Positions 8,025 to 17,237 of a DNA stretch of 64,000 nt are shown here, piece by piece. Location of the stretch: positions 41,891-105,890 of the forward strand of contig PLBY01000060.1 in the NCBI GenBank assembly GCA_003134655.1. Direction: 5' to 3'. Below the pieces are notes generated by a model, which saw nothing but the letters and a program-made list of their open reading frames with translations, made no database searches and was not told the origin of the DNA. How positions within the stretch are numbered: the first letter of the stretch is position 1; every line of letters starts with the position of its first letter. The translations under genes were made by a program, and so were the position numbers. The DNA is from Acidobacteriaceae bacterium (lineage in GTDB: Bacteria > Acidobacteriota > Terriglobia > Terriglobales > Acidobacteriaceae).

Positions 8025-11000
8025 TTGACCCGCCCAAACGTGAATGTTAGTTTCGGTTCCACACGTGACTCTTCGAGGGACATCACTCTGAATAGGGCAG
8101 CGAAGCCGCAGCCATCCGTCGATCTCCGCCGACGCGAGTTTCTTGTCCGCTTTTGCCAGGGTGCCGGAGCCACGCTGACTCCCGCGAGTTTATGGGGGAT
8201 CACGTTCCCAGGGTTCCGATCCTTTCTGCTCGACAGTGAATCAGCTGCCGCGTCGGGATTTCAGCTTCACCCTCACTATCGGACCGAGCGGCCGCTGGAT
8301 GCCACGCTTCGGCAGGTGCGGGCGGGCCTCGATGACTTCATCACCGAAAAGTATGCCGACCAGATCGCGGCCATTCTTGCGGAATGGAGCGCCAGCCTGT
8401 TGCGGTCTCCGCTGGAGACTCAAGCGATCACGAAAGTTATCGCGGCGGATTTCTCTGGCGCGTCGCCTCTCCCTGCGGGGTCGCGAGTCGTGCGTTCCAG
8501 TTCGGTGCTGCAAGTGCGGCAGAACAAGTTTGCCTACCAGGAGGCGCTCAGCCGCGATGACTTTCTTCGGGAGTGGGAGTCCTCGCTGCGCATGTTCTCC
8601 CGGATCGTGATCGCTGAGTTCCAGATTACAGGGATCGATGCGGCAGGCGCGGCCTCGTCGTCCGTATCTCAACCTCCAAGCCGAGTGCAGACTCGCGTTC
8701 GCTATGAAATTGTGGGCACTGGCGCCGGTTTCCACCGGGAACAACGCGTCGGCAACTGGGACTTGGTATGGGAACCGTCCGCTTCCGGCGAGTTTCGGCT
8801 TCGGAGTTGGAGCGCTTTCGACGAAACCGTGGCGCGGTCCAATTCACCCATCTTTGTCGACATCACAACTGGCGCGCTTGGCAGCAATTCTTCCTACTCG
8901 GCTCAACTGCTGCACGGCACAGACTACTGGCGCACGGTCCTCGACGGTGCCTGCGGCATCGATATCTACGGACACAACGGCGTTTCGGTCGCCGACATTG
9001 ATAACGACGGCTTCGACGATCTCTACGTGTGCCAGCCCGCGGGCCTGCCCAACCGCCTCTATCGCAACCGCGGCGATGAGACCTTCGAAGACATTACGGA
9101 ATCGTCCGGCTTGGGAGTCCTGGAGAACACGGCCTGCGCGCTCTTCGCTGACTTCAATAACGATGGACGCCAGGATGTCATCGTCGTCCGCGCCAGCGGT
9201 CCGTTGCTATTTCTCAATGAAGGCGGCGGCAAGTTTCGGCAAAAGCCCGACGCGTTCCAATTCGCCAAGCCTCCGCAGGGAACCTTCACGGGTGCAGCTG
9301 CTGCAGACTACGACCGCGACGGGTGGCTCGACATCTACTTCTGCCTGTATGCCTACTACCAGGGCACAGGCCAATACAAATATCCTTCGCCCTATCACGA
9401 TGCCGAGAACGGCCCGCCGAATTTTCTGATGCGCAACAACGGTGACGGCACCTTCCGCGACGTCACCGTTGCTTCGGGAATGAATCAGAACAACAAGCGT
9501 TATAGTTTTTGCTGCGGGTGGAGCGACTACAACCGCGACGGCTGGCCCGATCTTTACGTTGTGAACGATTTTGGCCGAAAGAATCTTTACCGCAACAATG
9601 GCAACGGGACGTTCACCGATGTTGCTGCGGAGGCGGCGGCCGAAGACGTCGGCGCCGGGATGAGCATCTCCTGGCTCGACTACGACAACGATGGCGCGGA
9701 AGATCTCTACGTAGGGAATATGTGGACCGCGGCCGGTGAGCGCGTCTCGATGCAAGAGAACTTTAAGAGAGCCTCGTCAAAACAAGTGCGGGTCCTCTAT
9801 CAAAAGCACGCGATGGGAAATTCTCTTCTGCGGAATCGCAGCAGCGCCTTCGAAGGCACGACGGCTTCCGCCGGCGTGGGAATGGGGCGCTGGGCTTGGT
9901 CGAGCGATGCGTTCGACTTCGACCACGACGGCTTCCCCGATCTCTATATCGCCAACGGCATGGTCTCCGGCGCTTCGCGGCAGGATCTGAACAGTTTCTT
10001 CTGGAGACAGGTGGTGGCCTTGTCACCGAATGAAGCTGCCGCGTCTCACGAGTACGAGCAGGGATGGAATGCGATCAACGAACTCATCCGATCCGACGGG
10101 ACGTGGAGCGGCTACGAGCGAAACGTTTTTTACGCCAACAACCGGGACGGCACGTTCTCCGATGTTTCCGCCGCGGTCGGGCTGGACTTCGTGGAAGATG
10201 GCAGATCGTTCGTCCTCGCCGATGTCGATCATGATGGCCGGCTCGAAGTGCTTTTGAAGAATCGCAACGCTCCGCAATTGAGGATCCTCAAGAACGTGAC
10301 GGAAGACTTGCCTCCATCGATGGCGTTCCGTTTGCAAGGCACGAAAAGCAACCGCGACGCGATCGGATCCTCGGTTACGATCGAAATGGCCGCTGGGCGG
10401 CAGACGAAGATGCTTCAGGCCGGATCGGGTTTCCTTTCCCAACACAGCAAAGATGTCTTCTTTGGTTTGGGCGAGACGAAAGGCCCGGTGCGAGCGTCGA
10501 TTCGCTGGCCCAGCGGACTCGTGCAGAAACTGCCCAATCTCCCCATCAATCACAGGATCTTGGTGCAGGAAGGCGCCGAACCGGTGCGTGTGGAACCGTT
10601 CGCGAGGCCCTCGCCTACGCGCATTTCTGCTTCGACCGGGTCCGCAGGAGAAGTCGAAACGATTCCAGCCAAGGTCGAAACCTGGCTTCTCGCACCCGTT
10701 GCGGCCCCAGACTTTTCACTACCAGATCGGTCGGGACAGGCCCGCAGCCTCTCCGCGACCCGGGGCAAGCCTGTGATTCTGAATTTCTGGACCGCGAAAT
10801 CACCCAATTCGCGGGAAGAGTTGAGAGCGCTACAGAAGTACTATGCGGCTTGGTCTGCTAAAGGTCTGCAGTTGATCACGGTGAACGTCGACGATCCCGC
10901 CGATGATGGATTCCGCACGTTCACCCGGAGCCTTACTTTTCCAATCCTGCGCGCTTCCGAGGACGTTGTGGCCATCTACAACATTCTTTATCGACAGCTA

Positions 11001-11957
11001 TTCGACCGCCATCGCGATCTGAGCCTGCCCACATCTTTCCTGATCGACGGCACGGGCGACATTGTAAAGGTGTATCAGGGCCCGATCGTCGCCGCGCACG
11101 TAGAACAGGACTTCCAACACATTCCCCGAACCGACGTGGAGCGACTGGCGCGGGCTTTGCCGTTCCCAAGCACGACTTACTCACTCGAGTTCGGCCGTAA
11201 CTATCTTTCTTACGGTGCATTGTTCTTTCAGCGCGGCTATCTCGACCAAGCCGAGGCATCTTTCCAGCAAGCCTTGCGCGACGACCCCTCCAGTGCTGAG
11301 GCCCTATACGGCATCGGAAGTGTCTACCTGAATCAGAACAAGAATGCCGAGGCCCGCGCCACGTTCGAACGTGCGGTGAAGCTTCCAGCTAACTATCCCG
11401 ACACTCTGCCTGACGCCTGGAACAATCTTGGCGTCATCGCCACCCGTGAAGGACATGTGGACGAATCGGTCCCGTGTTTCCTGGAAGCTCTCAAGTTGAA
11501 TCCGCGTCACCTGCTGTCACTCGACAATCTGGGCAATGCGTACCGTGCGCAAAAACGGTGGGACGACGCCCGCAAAGTTCTGGAACGCGCGCTGGAAGTT
11601 GGGCCTCAGGATCCCGAAGCGAACTACAGCCTGGGAATGGTATTCGCGCAGGTGGGCGAAAATGACAAGGCTTACGAGCATCTGCAACGCGCGTTGCAGG
11701 CTCGCCCTGTTTATCCCAAGGCACTGAACAATCTGGGCGTACTCTACCTGGTCACGCAGCGTCGAAATCAGGCAGTCGAGAGTTTCGAGAAATGCATCCG
11801 CGTCGCGCCCGCGTTCGATCAAGCCTACTTGAATCTAGCGCGGGTCTATGCCTCGGAGGGCGCCCGCGACAAGGCTCGCAGCGTCCTACTCGATCTGCTG
11901 AAGCAGCACCCCGATCACCCGCAGGCCAAACAAGCTCTCGAGCAGTTGCAACAGTGA
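8025..11957 (+). CDS. Tat-exported FG-GAP/ASPIC-UnbV protein fused to a redoxin-like domain and TPR repeats
   Basis: 1310 residues from a TTG start; GTG at 8040 is an alternative. A twin-arginine signal (RRREFLVRF plus hydrophobic stretch) lies at about residues 36-60. Residues 310-760 hold repeated FG-GAP/VCBS calcium-binding motifs (DIDNDGFDDLY, DYDRDGWLDIY, DYNRDGWPDLY, DYDNDGAEDLY, DFDHDGFPDLY, DVDHDGRLEVL). Residues 770-850 are an ASPIC/UnbV domain (GSSVTIEM, IRWPSGLVQ). Residues 890-1030 resemble an AhpC/TlpA redoxin, but the CxxC is replaced by S926-P-N-S929. The rest is five to six TPRs. These fusions are typical of Acidobacteriota and Planctomycetes; the function is unknown, perhaps a surface scaffold. 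It is convergent with the nucleoside hydrolase gene, with stops almost touching. Confidence 0.85.
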   Translation: MTRPNVNVSFGSTRDSSRDITLNRAAKPQPSVDLRRREFLVRFCQGAGATLTPASLWGITFPGFRSFLLDSESAAASGFQLHPHYRTERPLDATLRQVRAGLDDFITEKYADQIAAILAEWSASLLRSPLETQAITKVIAADFSGASPLPAGSRVVRSSSVLQVRQNKFAYQEALSRDDFLREWESSLRMFSRIVIAEFQITGIDAAGAASSSVSQPPSRVQTRVRYEIVGTGAGFHREQRVGNWDLVWEPSASGEFRLRSWSAFDETVARSNSPIFVDITTGALGSNSSYSAQLLHGTDYWRTVLDGACGIDIYGHNGVSVADIDNDGFDDLYVCQPAGLPNRLYRNRGDETFEDITESSGLGVLENTACALFADFNNDGRQDVIVVRASGPLLFLNEGGGKFRQKPDAFQFAKPPQGTFTGAAAADYDRDGWLDIYFCLYAYYQGTGQYKYPSPYHDAENGPPNFLMRNNGDGTFRDVTVASGMNQNNKRYSFCCGWSDYNRDGWPDLYVVNDFGRKNLYRNNGNGTFTDVAAEAAAEDVGAGMSISWLDYDNDGAEDLYVGNMWTAAGERVSMQENFKRASSKQVRVLYQKHAMGNSLLRNRSSAFEGTTASAGVGMGRWAWSSDAFDFDHDGFPDLYIANGMVSGASRQDLNSFFWRQVVALSPNEAAASHEYEQGWNAINELIRSDGTWSGYERNVFYANNRDGTFSDVSAAVGLDFVEDGRSFVLADVDHDGRLEVLLKNRNAPQLRILKNVTEDLPPSMAFRLQGTKSNRDAIGSSVTIEMAAGRQTKMLQAGSGFLSQHSKDVFFGLGETKGPVRASIRWPSGLVQKLPNLPINHRILVQEGAEPVRVEPFARPSPTRISASTGSAGEVETIPAKVETWLLAPVAAPDFSLPDRSGQARSLSATRGKPVILNFWTAKSPNSREELRALQKYYAAWSAKGLQLITVNVDDPADDGFRTFTRSLTFPILRASEDVVAIYNILYRQLFDRHRDLSLPTSFLIDGTGDIVKVYQGPIVAAHVEQDFQHIPRTDVERLARALPFPSTTYSLEFGRNYLSYGALFFQRGYLDQAEASFQQALRDDPSSAEALYGIGSVYLNQNKNAEARATFERAVKLPANYPDTLPDAWNNLGVIATREGHVDESVPCFLEALKLNPRHLLSLDNLGNAYRAQKRWDDARKVLERALEVGPQDPEANYSLGMVFAQVGENDKAYEHLQRALQARPVYPKALNNLGVLYLVTQRRNQAVESFEKCIRVAPAFDQAYLNLARVYASEGARDKARSVLLDLLKQHPDHPQAKQALEQLQQ

Positions 11958-11958
11958 C

Positions 11959-13047
11959 TCACGGTTTCGGCGTCGGCGCCGTCAGCAGATCGACGAACAT
12001 CTTGTAGAACCTCTCCGTATCCAGATCCACTTGCACCTCGGCTGCTGGTCCAACGATGGTGGGCTTGTCGCGCTCCGTCCAACTCAGAGTGTTTCCATAC
12101 CCCGCGCCGTGGTTGAGGTCCATATCGAGATAACGCGTGTCCTTCGCTGTGATCAAGCTAGGATCGAGCCAGGCTAGCGCAGCGAGTTCGTCCCACAGAT
12201 AGTTGTAGTTGCCATAGAGGCGCGCATACGAGGCAACATAACGAGCCGCGGGCGAGTTGCCCGCCTTCACGCGGTCGATCAAGGCTTGCGTCAGCCGCGT
12301 TTTCACGGAGATATCCACGGTGGTGCAGACCATCTTCTTCCACGGCGCCGTCAATATGATGTGCGCCGCTTCTGGATCAAACCAAAGATTGAATTCGTGC
12401 CGCGGCGTGTTCACAAACTCGGGATCGTCTGTCTTTGGATTCAGACTTCCTCCCATGAACACTAACTCTTTCGCCAGTCCGGCGAATTCAGGATCGATGG
12501 AGAGGGCAAGCGCGAGGTTGGTCATCGGCCCACCAGCATAGATCGTGATCTCGTGTGGGTACTTGTGGACCATGCGCAGAAGAAAATGTGCGGCATCTTC
12601 GTCGAGCGGCTTGGTGGTCGGCTTTCCCTCCGGCATTTCGCCCAACTGGTCGGCCGGATGATAACGACGCGGAGTCCACGCTCCGACCCATGGGATGGAG
12701 CCGAATTGCCGCTCCCAGAGTTCGGTTTCCTGCTTGCGGCGCACGAGCGGATACTCCGCTCCCGGCACCACGGGGATGTCGGTGCGCCCGATGATCTCCA
12801 GCATGCGCAAGGTGTGCGCGACCTCTTCTTTGAGCCAGGCATCGCCGGTCACTACCGTGATGCCCAGAACTTCGGTTTGCGGAGACTGGATCAGCAACAG
12901 AATGGATTGCTGGTCGGTTCCACCGGGGCCCGCCGCATCCTGGTCGATGATGATCTTGCGCTTGCCGGAGGACTGCTGGCTCCAGCCTGCAACGGAGGCA
13001 GCCAGCACAACTACAATTCCCACCATCCACAGCCGGACCAATCTCAT
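11959..13047 (-). CDS. Exported nucleoside hydrolase (IunH family)
   Basis: 362 residues with a signal peptide (MRLVRLWMVGIVVVLAASVAG, cleavage near WSQ-Q). After it comes the calcium-binding N-terminal motif in a variant form, IIIDQDAAGPGGTDQQS, where classical members have DTDPGxDD. Further family features follow: ITVVTGD, GAEYPL, a TIYAGGPMTNLALAL block with the ribose-binding Asn, and HEFNLWFDPEAA. It should hydrolyse the N-glycosidic bond of ribonucleosides outside the cytoplasm, releasing ribose. That fits rbsK-deoC nearby, which is inference from context. The start has a good GGGGGCGAG sequence just upstream. The variant metal motif could mean altered specificity. Confidence 0.82.
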   Translation of the reverse strand: MRLVRLWMVGIVVVLAASVAGWSQQSSGKRKIIIDQDAAGPGGTDQQSILLLIQSPQTEVLGITVVTGDAWLKEEVAHTLRMLEIIGRTDIPVVPGAEYPLVRRKQETELWERQFGSIPWVGAWTPRRYHPADQLGEMPEGKPTTKPLDEDAAHFLLRMVHKYPHEITIYAGGPMTNLALALSIDPEFAGLAKELVFMGGSLNPKTDDPEFVNTPRHEFNLWFDPEAAHIILTAPWKKMVCTTVDISVKTRLTQALIDRVKAGNSPAARYVASYARLYGNYNYLWDELAALAWLDPSLITAKDTRYLDMDLNHGAGYGNTLSWTERDKPTIVGPAAEVQVDLDTERFYKMFVDLLTAPTPKP

Positions 13048-13333
13048 CTCGCCCCCTGCGTTCCCGATAGACGGCCAACCAAGCCAGCAGCAAAGGCTGT
13101 CACAAATTCCCGCCGCGTCATGTTAGAAGATTTCTCCATAGATCCCATCGCGCGCCGCAACCAGGCGCAACGCTCTCAGGGCAGCCCTAGTCACAAAGCA
13201 CTGCATTCTATTTTGTGCGCCTGCGCTTAGCCAGCGCTTTCTGGTCATGCACCCGCGAGAAGCCGCTCAAGTTGCGAGGTGCTGGGCAGGCAGATAGAAT
13301 GCCCGACTAGGCGCGTGCACTCATCTGTTCTGG
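13048..13333. other. Divergent intergenic region
   Basis: This separates the leftward nucleoside hydrolase from the rightward CarboxypepD_reg-TPR gene, so it must hold promoters for both. I see no RNA gene, strong hairpin or credible small ORF. Confidence 0.4.
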
Positions 13334-14992
13334 ATGAACCGGTCTTCCGCGCCTGTCTTCATGGGTCGTCTCTGCGCAGTTGCACAGCCACGCACGTCCG
13401 CGGGTGTCATCAGCTGCGGGCTCGCCGTGCTCGTTCTCTGGACACTTCTACCGCTGTACTCTCAAGGCTCGGCATCGCTGCGCGGCACCATTCGTGATGC
13501 GCAGGGAAAGGCGCTCGCCGGCGTAAGCATTCAGTTGCGCGCCAAGGACGCATCATCTGCTCAAGTGGTTCATTCGGATGCGCAGGGAGCGTACAGCTTT
13601 GCCGCGCTTCACAGCGGAGTCTACGCTCTCCGAGCCGATTTAGCCGGTTACGCTGACGCCGAGGTCCCTGCACTCTTTCTTGGTCCGAATGAAGGGAAGA
13701 ACGTCGACCTCACCCTGCAGGAAAAAAAGGCTCCGGCATCGCAATCCGACTCTGCTCGAAGGCCGGAGTTCTTTGACCAGCCTCAATTCACGGTCTCTGG
13801 AGTTACCGACACCACAAACCTCGGTGGGCACGGTTCCGACACAGTTGTGCGAACCCGCGAAGCGATCGCGAAAGAGACCGTCTCCTTGGGAAAGGCCGCG
13901 CCTACTGCCGGTTCTGGCGCAGTTGCCGAAGCCGAAAGGGCCCTGCGCGAGGATGTACAACGCGCCCCAGGCAATTTTGACGCGAACCATCGTCTGGGCA
14001 AGTTGCTGGCGGAGGGTGGCAAAGCACATGAGGCTATCCCGTACCTTGAGCGCGCCGGCGAACTCAAACCCGGCGACTACGAAAACGCCTACGACCTGGC
14101 GCTGGCAAATGAAAGCGCAGGCAACGACGAGCGTGCACGCGGCCAGGCGCAGGCCCTGCTGGCGCATTACGACAAAGCCGAACTCCATCACTTGCTGGGC
14201 GACGTTCAAGAGAAGCTGGGCAATTCGCTCGAGGCGGTGCGCGAGTACCAACGGGCCGCAGAACTGGATCCCAGCGAGGCCTACATCTTTGATTGGGGTT
14301 CCGAACTGTTGCTGCATCACGCCCCGGAGCCTGCACTGGATGTCTTCGCCAACGGTAACCGCCTCTTCCCTCGTTCAGTTCGAATGCTGATCGGACTCGG
14401 CGCGGCCTGGTTCGCTCGCGGTTCCTACGATCAGGCGGTGCAGAGAATCTGCGAGGCGTCCGACTTGAATCCCGGCGATTCGACTCCGTACCTGTTCCTC
14501 GGAAAAATGCAATCTGCTCAATCCACGCCCACGGAGAAAAGCGTCGAAAGGTTTCACCGTTTCGTGACGCAGCAACCGGACAATGCCCAAGCGAATTACT
14601 ATTACGCGGTCGGTCTGTGGAAGTTGCGGAAAGCTCAGGACGCGGCCAGCGCGGCGCAGGTGGAGTCTCTCTTGAAGAACGCGATTCGTCTCGATGCGAA
14701 ATTCGCTGCTGCCTACCTTCAACTGGGCATTTTCCACTCCGAGCAGAGAGATTATGCGCGGGCCATTTCCGACTATCAGCAAGCCATCCAAGCAAATCCG
14801 CAGATGGAAGAGGCACATTATCGGCTGTTTCAGGCTTACCGGCAGGTTGGAGACTCAGCCAAGGCGGAAGCAGAACTCCAGAGCTACGATCGCATCGCCA
14901 AGGAATCAGCCCAGAAAGCAGAGCGCGAGCGGCACGAAATCCGTCAGTTTGTATATACCCTGCGCGACCAGCCTCCAGCTCAAGTCCCCTAG
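13334..14992 (+). CDS. Exported protein with carboxypeptidase-regulatory-like domain and TPR repeats
   Basis: 552 residues. A hydrophobic export segment lies at about residues 25-44. Residues 47-130 form a CarboxypepD_reg-like beta-sandwich (LRGTIRDAQGKALAGVSIQLRA, YSFAALHSGVYALRADLAGY). Residues 185-540 contain at least seven TPR-like helical pairs (for example the segments at HEAIPYLERAGELKPGDYE, SLEAVREYQRAAELDPSEA and RAISDYQQAIQANPQMEEA). In Acidobacteriota this combination is common in periplasmic or outer-membrane-associated proteins; no enzymatic motif is present. A binding or assembly role is inferred from the fold only. The gene stands alone, transcribed toward the DUF507 pair. Confidence 0.75.
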   Translation: MNRSSAPVFMGRLCAVAQPRTSAGVISCGLAVLVLWTLLPLYSQGSASLRGTIRDAQGKALAGVSIQLRAKDASSAQVVHSDAQGAYSFAALHSGVYALRADLAGYADAEVPALFLGPNEGKNVDLTLQEKKAPASQSDSARRPEFFDQPQFTVSGVTDTTNLGGHGSDTVVRTREAIAKETVSLGKAAPTAGSGAVAEAERALREDVQRAPGNFDANHRLGKLLAEGGKAHEAIPYLERAGELKPGDYENAYDLALANESAGNDERARGQAQALLAHYDKAELHHLLGDVQEKLGNSLEAVREYQRAAELDPSEAYIFDWGSELLLHHAPEPALDVFANGNRLFPRSVRMLIGLGAAWFARGSYDQAVQRICEASDLNPGDSTPYLFLGKMQSAQSTPTEKSVERFHRFVTQQPDNAQANYYYAVGLWKLRKAQDAASAAQVESLLKNAIRLDAKFAAAYLQLGIFHSEQRDYARAISDYQQAIQANPQMEEAHYRLFQAYRQVGDSAKAEAELQSYDRIAKESAQKAERERHEIRQFVYTLRDQPPAQVP

Positions 14993-15106
14993 CATGGCTG
15001 CGATGGAGGTTCGGAAGCTTGTCTGAAAAGCGCAATCATGCATAATCCCGCACGTGGATTCTGTGGGAGGGAAGTTTCCTCCAATACCAAGCCCCTGCGA
15101 GGAGCC

Positions 15107-15217
15107 ATGTCCGAGAGTAGAGAAGATCATTCTGCCAGCCGTGTTGCCACGTACTTTGTGTTTATCGTTCTGGTCGCAGCGATCATCGAGCCTGCGCTTG
15201 CCAGCCTCGTGAAATAG
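15107..15217 (+). CDS. Small single-pass membrane protein (36 residues)
   Basis: An ATG at 15107 is preceded by GAGGAG at a spacing of four bases. The 36-residue product starts MSESREDHSASR and continues into a single hydrophobic helix (TYFVFIVLVAAIIEPALASLV), ending in Lys. Nothing larger competes for this stretch. Small membrane peptides of this kind are often missed. A hairpin (GGGTGG at 15229-15234, CCACCC at 15243-15248) follows the stop by 12 bases and could end the transcript, although no T-run follows. Function unknown. Confidence 0.5.
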   Translation: MSESREDHSASRVATYFVFIVLVAAIIEPALASLVK

Positions 15218-15402
15218 CACCGACTTTCGGGTGGGGATTCCTCCACCCAGTTCTTCCGAATCGTTTCGGACCGTGCCCGCCCGGTATGCAGGCGCATTTG
15301 CCGCTGTACGCTTGTGGCCCCGGACTCCGCTCGGCCTCCCGCTGTGTTACACTTTTTGATTCATATTGACAAACTGTTAGACGCAGGACACCCAATCCAC
15401 AC
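15218..15402. other. Intergenic stretch before the DUF507 genes
   Basis: It contains a GGGTGG/CCACCC hairpin at 15229-15248 and an AT-rich segment with TTGACA at about 15367-15372, which may belong to the DUF507 promoter. No Shine-Dalgarno is seen directly before the ATG at 15403. Confidence 0.35.
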
Positions 15403-15681
15403 ATGCTTTTTTCCAAAGAATATGTGGGCTATCTGGCCCGCGAAGTTACCAAGAAACTGATTGCTGGCAAGTTCATCGAGGTCACGGCCGTTCCCGCGGT
15501 GACCGAGCGGGTGAATGCCGCCTTGGTCGATGAGCTTTCCCTTGAGGACCGCATCAACGACGAGGTGCGGGTCATCCTGGAGGCCTATTCTGAAGAAATG
15601 CAGAAGAGTGGCGCCAATTACCAGGAGATGTTCCGCAAGGTGAAGACCGAACTGGTACGCAAGTACAAGGCGGTGCTGTGA
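15403..15681 (+). CDS. DUF507 family protein (first of a pair)
   Basis: 92 residues, all predicted helical, rich in charged residues (LSLEDRINDEVRVILEAYSEEM). It matches the DUF507 pattern LxxExRxxxE..I..., a family known from Acidobacteriota, Deltaproteobacteria-like phyla and Aquificae; its function is not established. The last codons overlap the next gene: TGA at 15679-15681 shares bases with the GTG start at 15678, so the two are translationally coupled. No signal peptide or membrane segment. Confidence 0.8.
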   Translation: MLFSKEYVGYLAREVTKKLIAGKFIEVTAVPAVTERVNAALVDELSLEDRINDEVRVILEAYSEEMQKSGANYQEMFRKVKTELVRKYKAVL

Positions 15682-15953
15682 GACTCAGCCGCGACAAAGT
15701 CAACGTGCTGGCGCGGGCCGTTTCTGACGTGCTCAAACAGATGGACGAAGTCGAGTTCATCGAAGATCCCAACACCATCCGCCAGGAAACCCGCAAGATT
15801 CTTGAAGAACTGCTGATGCAGGAAGCGAGAATCGACGTCGCTGCCCGCCAGAAGATTGAGAGCCAGAAACGCACCATCCTCGAAGGCTCGCAAGAGTGGG
15901 ACATCCTCTACCGCAAGTACTACAACGAGGAAGTAAAAAAGCTCGGCGTCTAA
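15678..15953 (+). CDS. DUF507 family protein (second of a pair)
   Basis: 91 residues from a GTG that overlaps the stop of the upstream gene by four bases (GTGA). It shares the layout of its neighbour (LARAVSDVLKQMDEVEFIEDPNTIRQETRKILEEL) and is also entirely helical, so the two may form a heterodimer after an old duplication; that is inference. It is followed after 41 bp by queG on the same strand, which may be co-transcribed. Function unknown. Confidence 0.8.
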   Translation: MRLSRDKVNVLARAVSDVLKQMDEVEFIEDPNTIRQETRKILEELLMQEARIDVAARQKIESQKRTILEGSQEWDILYRKYYNEEVKKLGV

Positions 15954-15994
15954 CAGGTCCTTCCCATCCGCCACCGCCTTTTCAGAGGTGATCG

Positions 15995-17077
15995 TTGGCC
16001 AGTCAGATCAGCGACGTCAAAGCCATCGTCAAGCGTGCCGCAGAACAAGCGGGCTTCGACCTCGCGGGCATCGCTCCTGCAGCCGATGCTGCCGAACTTA
16101 GACATTTCCCCGAGTGGATTGCCGCCGGCCATGCCGGCGAAATGAAATACCTGGAAGCGCGCAATGATCATGGCGCTCTCAAACGGGCCTCTCTCGCCAC
16201 CGCTGCGCCTTGGGCAAGAAGCGTGGTCGTTTGTGCGATCAATTACAACACAGAGAATCCGTACTCTACGCAGGTTCACGATCCCAGCCGTGGGTGGATT
16301 TCGCGCTATGCCTGGAGCCGCGAGGATTATCACGACGCTGTCTTGCGCCGTTTGAAGCAAGTCGAAGTCGCTCTCCGCCAAGCGGTGGTCGCCGAGCAGC
16401 AGCCGGCGCTCACTACCCGCAGCTACGTCGACACCGGCCCCATCGTCGAGCGCGTCTTTGCGAAATACGCCGGCGTGGGCTGGATCGGCAAGAACACCTG
16501 CATCATCAATCAGAAAAAGGGCTCGTGGCTTTTTCTCGGCGTGATCCTCACATCGCTCGAACTCGCCCCCGACGTGCCCGCGCCCGATCGCTGCGGCACT
16601 TGCACTCGTTGCATCGAGGCCTGCCCGACCGACGCGATTCTCGCTCCGTATCAGCTCGACTCCAACAAGTGCATCTCCTATCTCACGATTGAGAAACGCG
16701 GGTCGATCCCTGAGGACCTTCGGGCGGGCATCGGGCACCACATCTTCGGCTGCGACATCTGCCAGGACGTTTGCCCGTGGAATCGCAAAGCTCCGGCATC
16801 CGCGGCGCCCGAGTTCGAACCCCGATCCGGGCTGGTGAACCCCGCTCTCGTCTGGCTCGCTGAAATGTCTGCGGTAGAATTTCGTGCGGTGTTCCGCGGA
16901 TCGCCCATCCGCCGCACGAAGCGCTCCGGCCTGCGCCGCAATGCCGCGATTGCCATGGGCAACAGCGGGAATAAAGAATTCCTTCCTTTGCTTGACCAAT
17001 TGGCGGCTGACGAAGACCAAACCGTTGGCGAAAGTGCTCAGTGGGCAAGAGCACGCTTACTGAGATCTACCGAATAA
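15995..17077 (+). CDS. queG: Epoxyqueuosine reductase QueG
   Basis: 360 residues from a TTG start preceded by AGAGGTG. The N-terminal cobalamin-binding DUF1730 part includes YVDTGPIVERVFAKYAGVGWIGKN, and the two [4Fe-4S] ferredoxin motifs follow as CGTCTRCIEACP and CDICQDVCPWN. A C-terminal HEAT-like helical stretch (RNAAIAMGNSGNKEFLPLLDQLA) is as in other QueG proteins. It reduces epoxyqueuosine to queuosine in tRNA, in the cytoplasm, using cobalamin. It lies downstream of the DUF507 pair; other queuosine genes are not in the window. Confidence 0.95.
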   Translation: MASQISDVKAIVKRAAEQAGFDLAGIAPAADAAELRHFPEWIAAGHAGEMKYLEARNDHGALKRASLATAAPWARSVVVCAINYNTENPYSTQVHDPSRGWISRYAWSREDYHDAVLRRLKQVEVALRQAVVAEQQPALTTRSYVDTGPIVERVFAKYAGVGWIGKNTCIINQKKGSWLFLGVILTSLELAPDVPAPDRCGTCTRCIEACPTDAILAPYQLDSNKCISYLTIEKRGSIPEDLRAGIGHHIFGCDICQDVCPWNRKAPASAAPEFEPRSGLVNPALVWLAEMSAVEFRAVFRGSPIRRTKRSGLRRNAAIAMGNSGNKEFLPLLDQLAADEDQTVGESAQWARARLLRSTE

Positions 17078-17237
17078 CACACTGCTTTGAGACGCCGCGT
17101 ATTTCGCTGTATCTTCGCTCCCAATCGACACACAAATTCTTTGACCTTCGGTAACTGGTTTTCCCGATTAGCAGCAACTAATCTCTGTCTAAAGGGTTCT
17201 TACTAAGCAGGTTAAGTCTGAATCCTCAGGGGTGACC

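Noticed and set aside
12488..13230. Overlapping long ORFs on both strands within the nucleoside hydrolase gene
   Set aside because: High-GC shadow frames without domain similarity.
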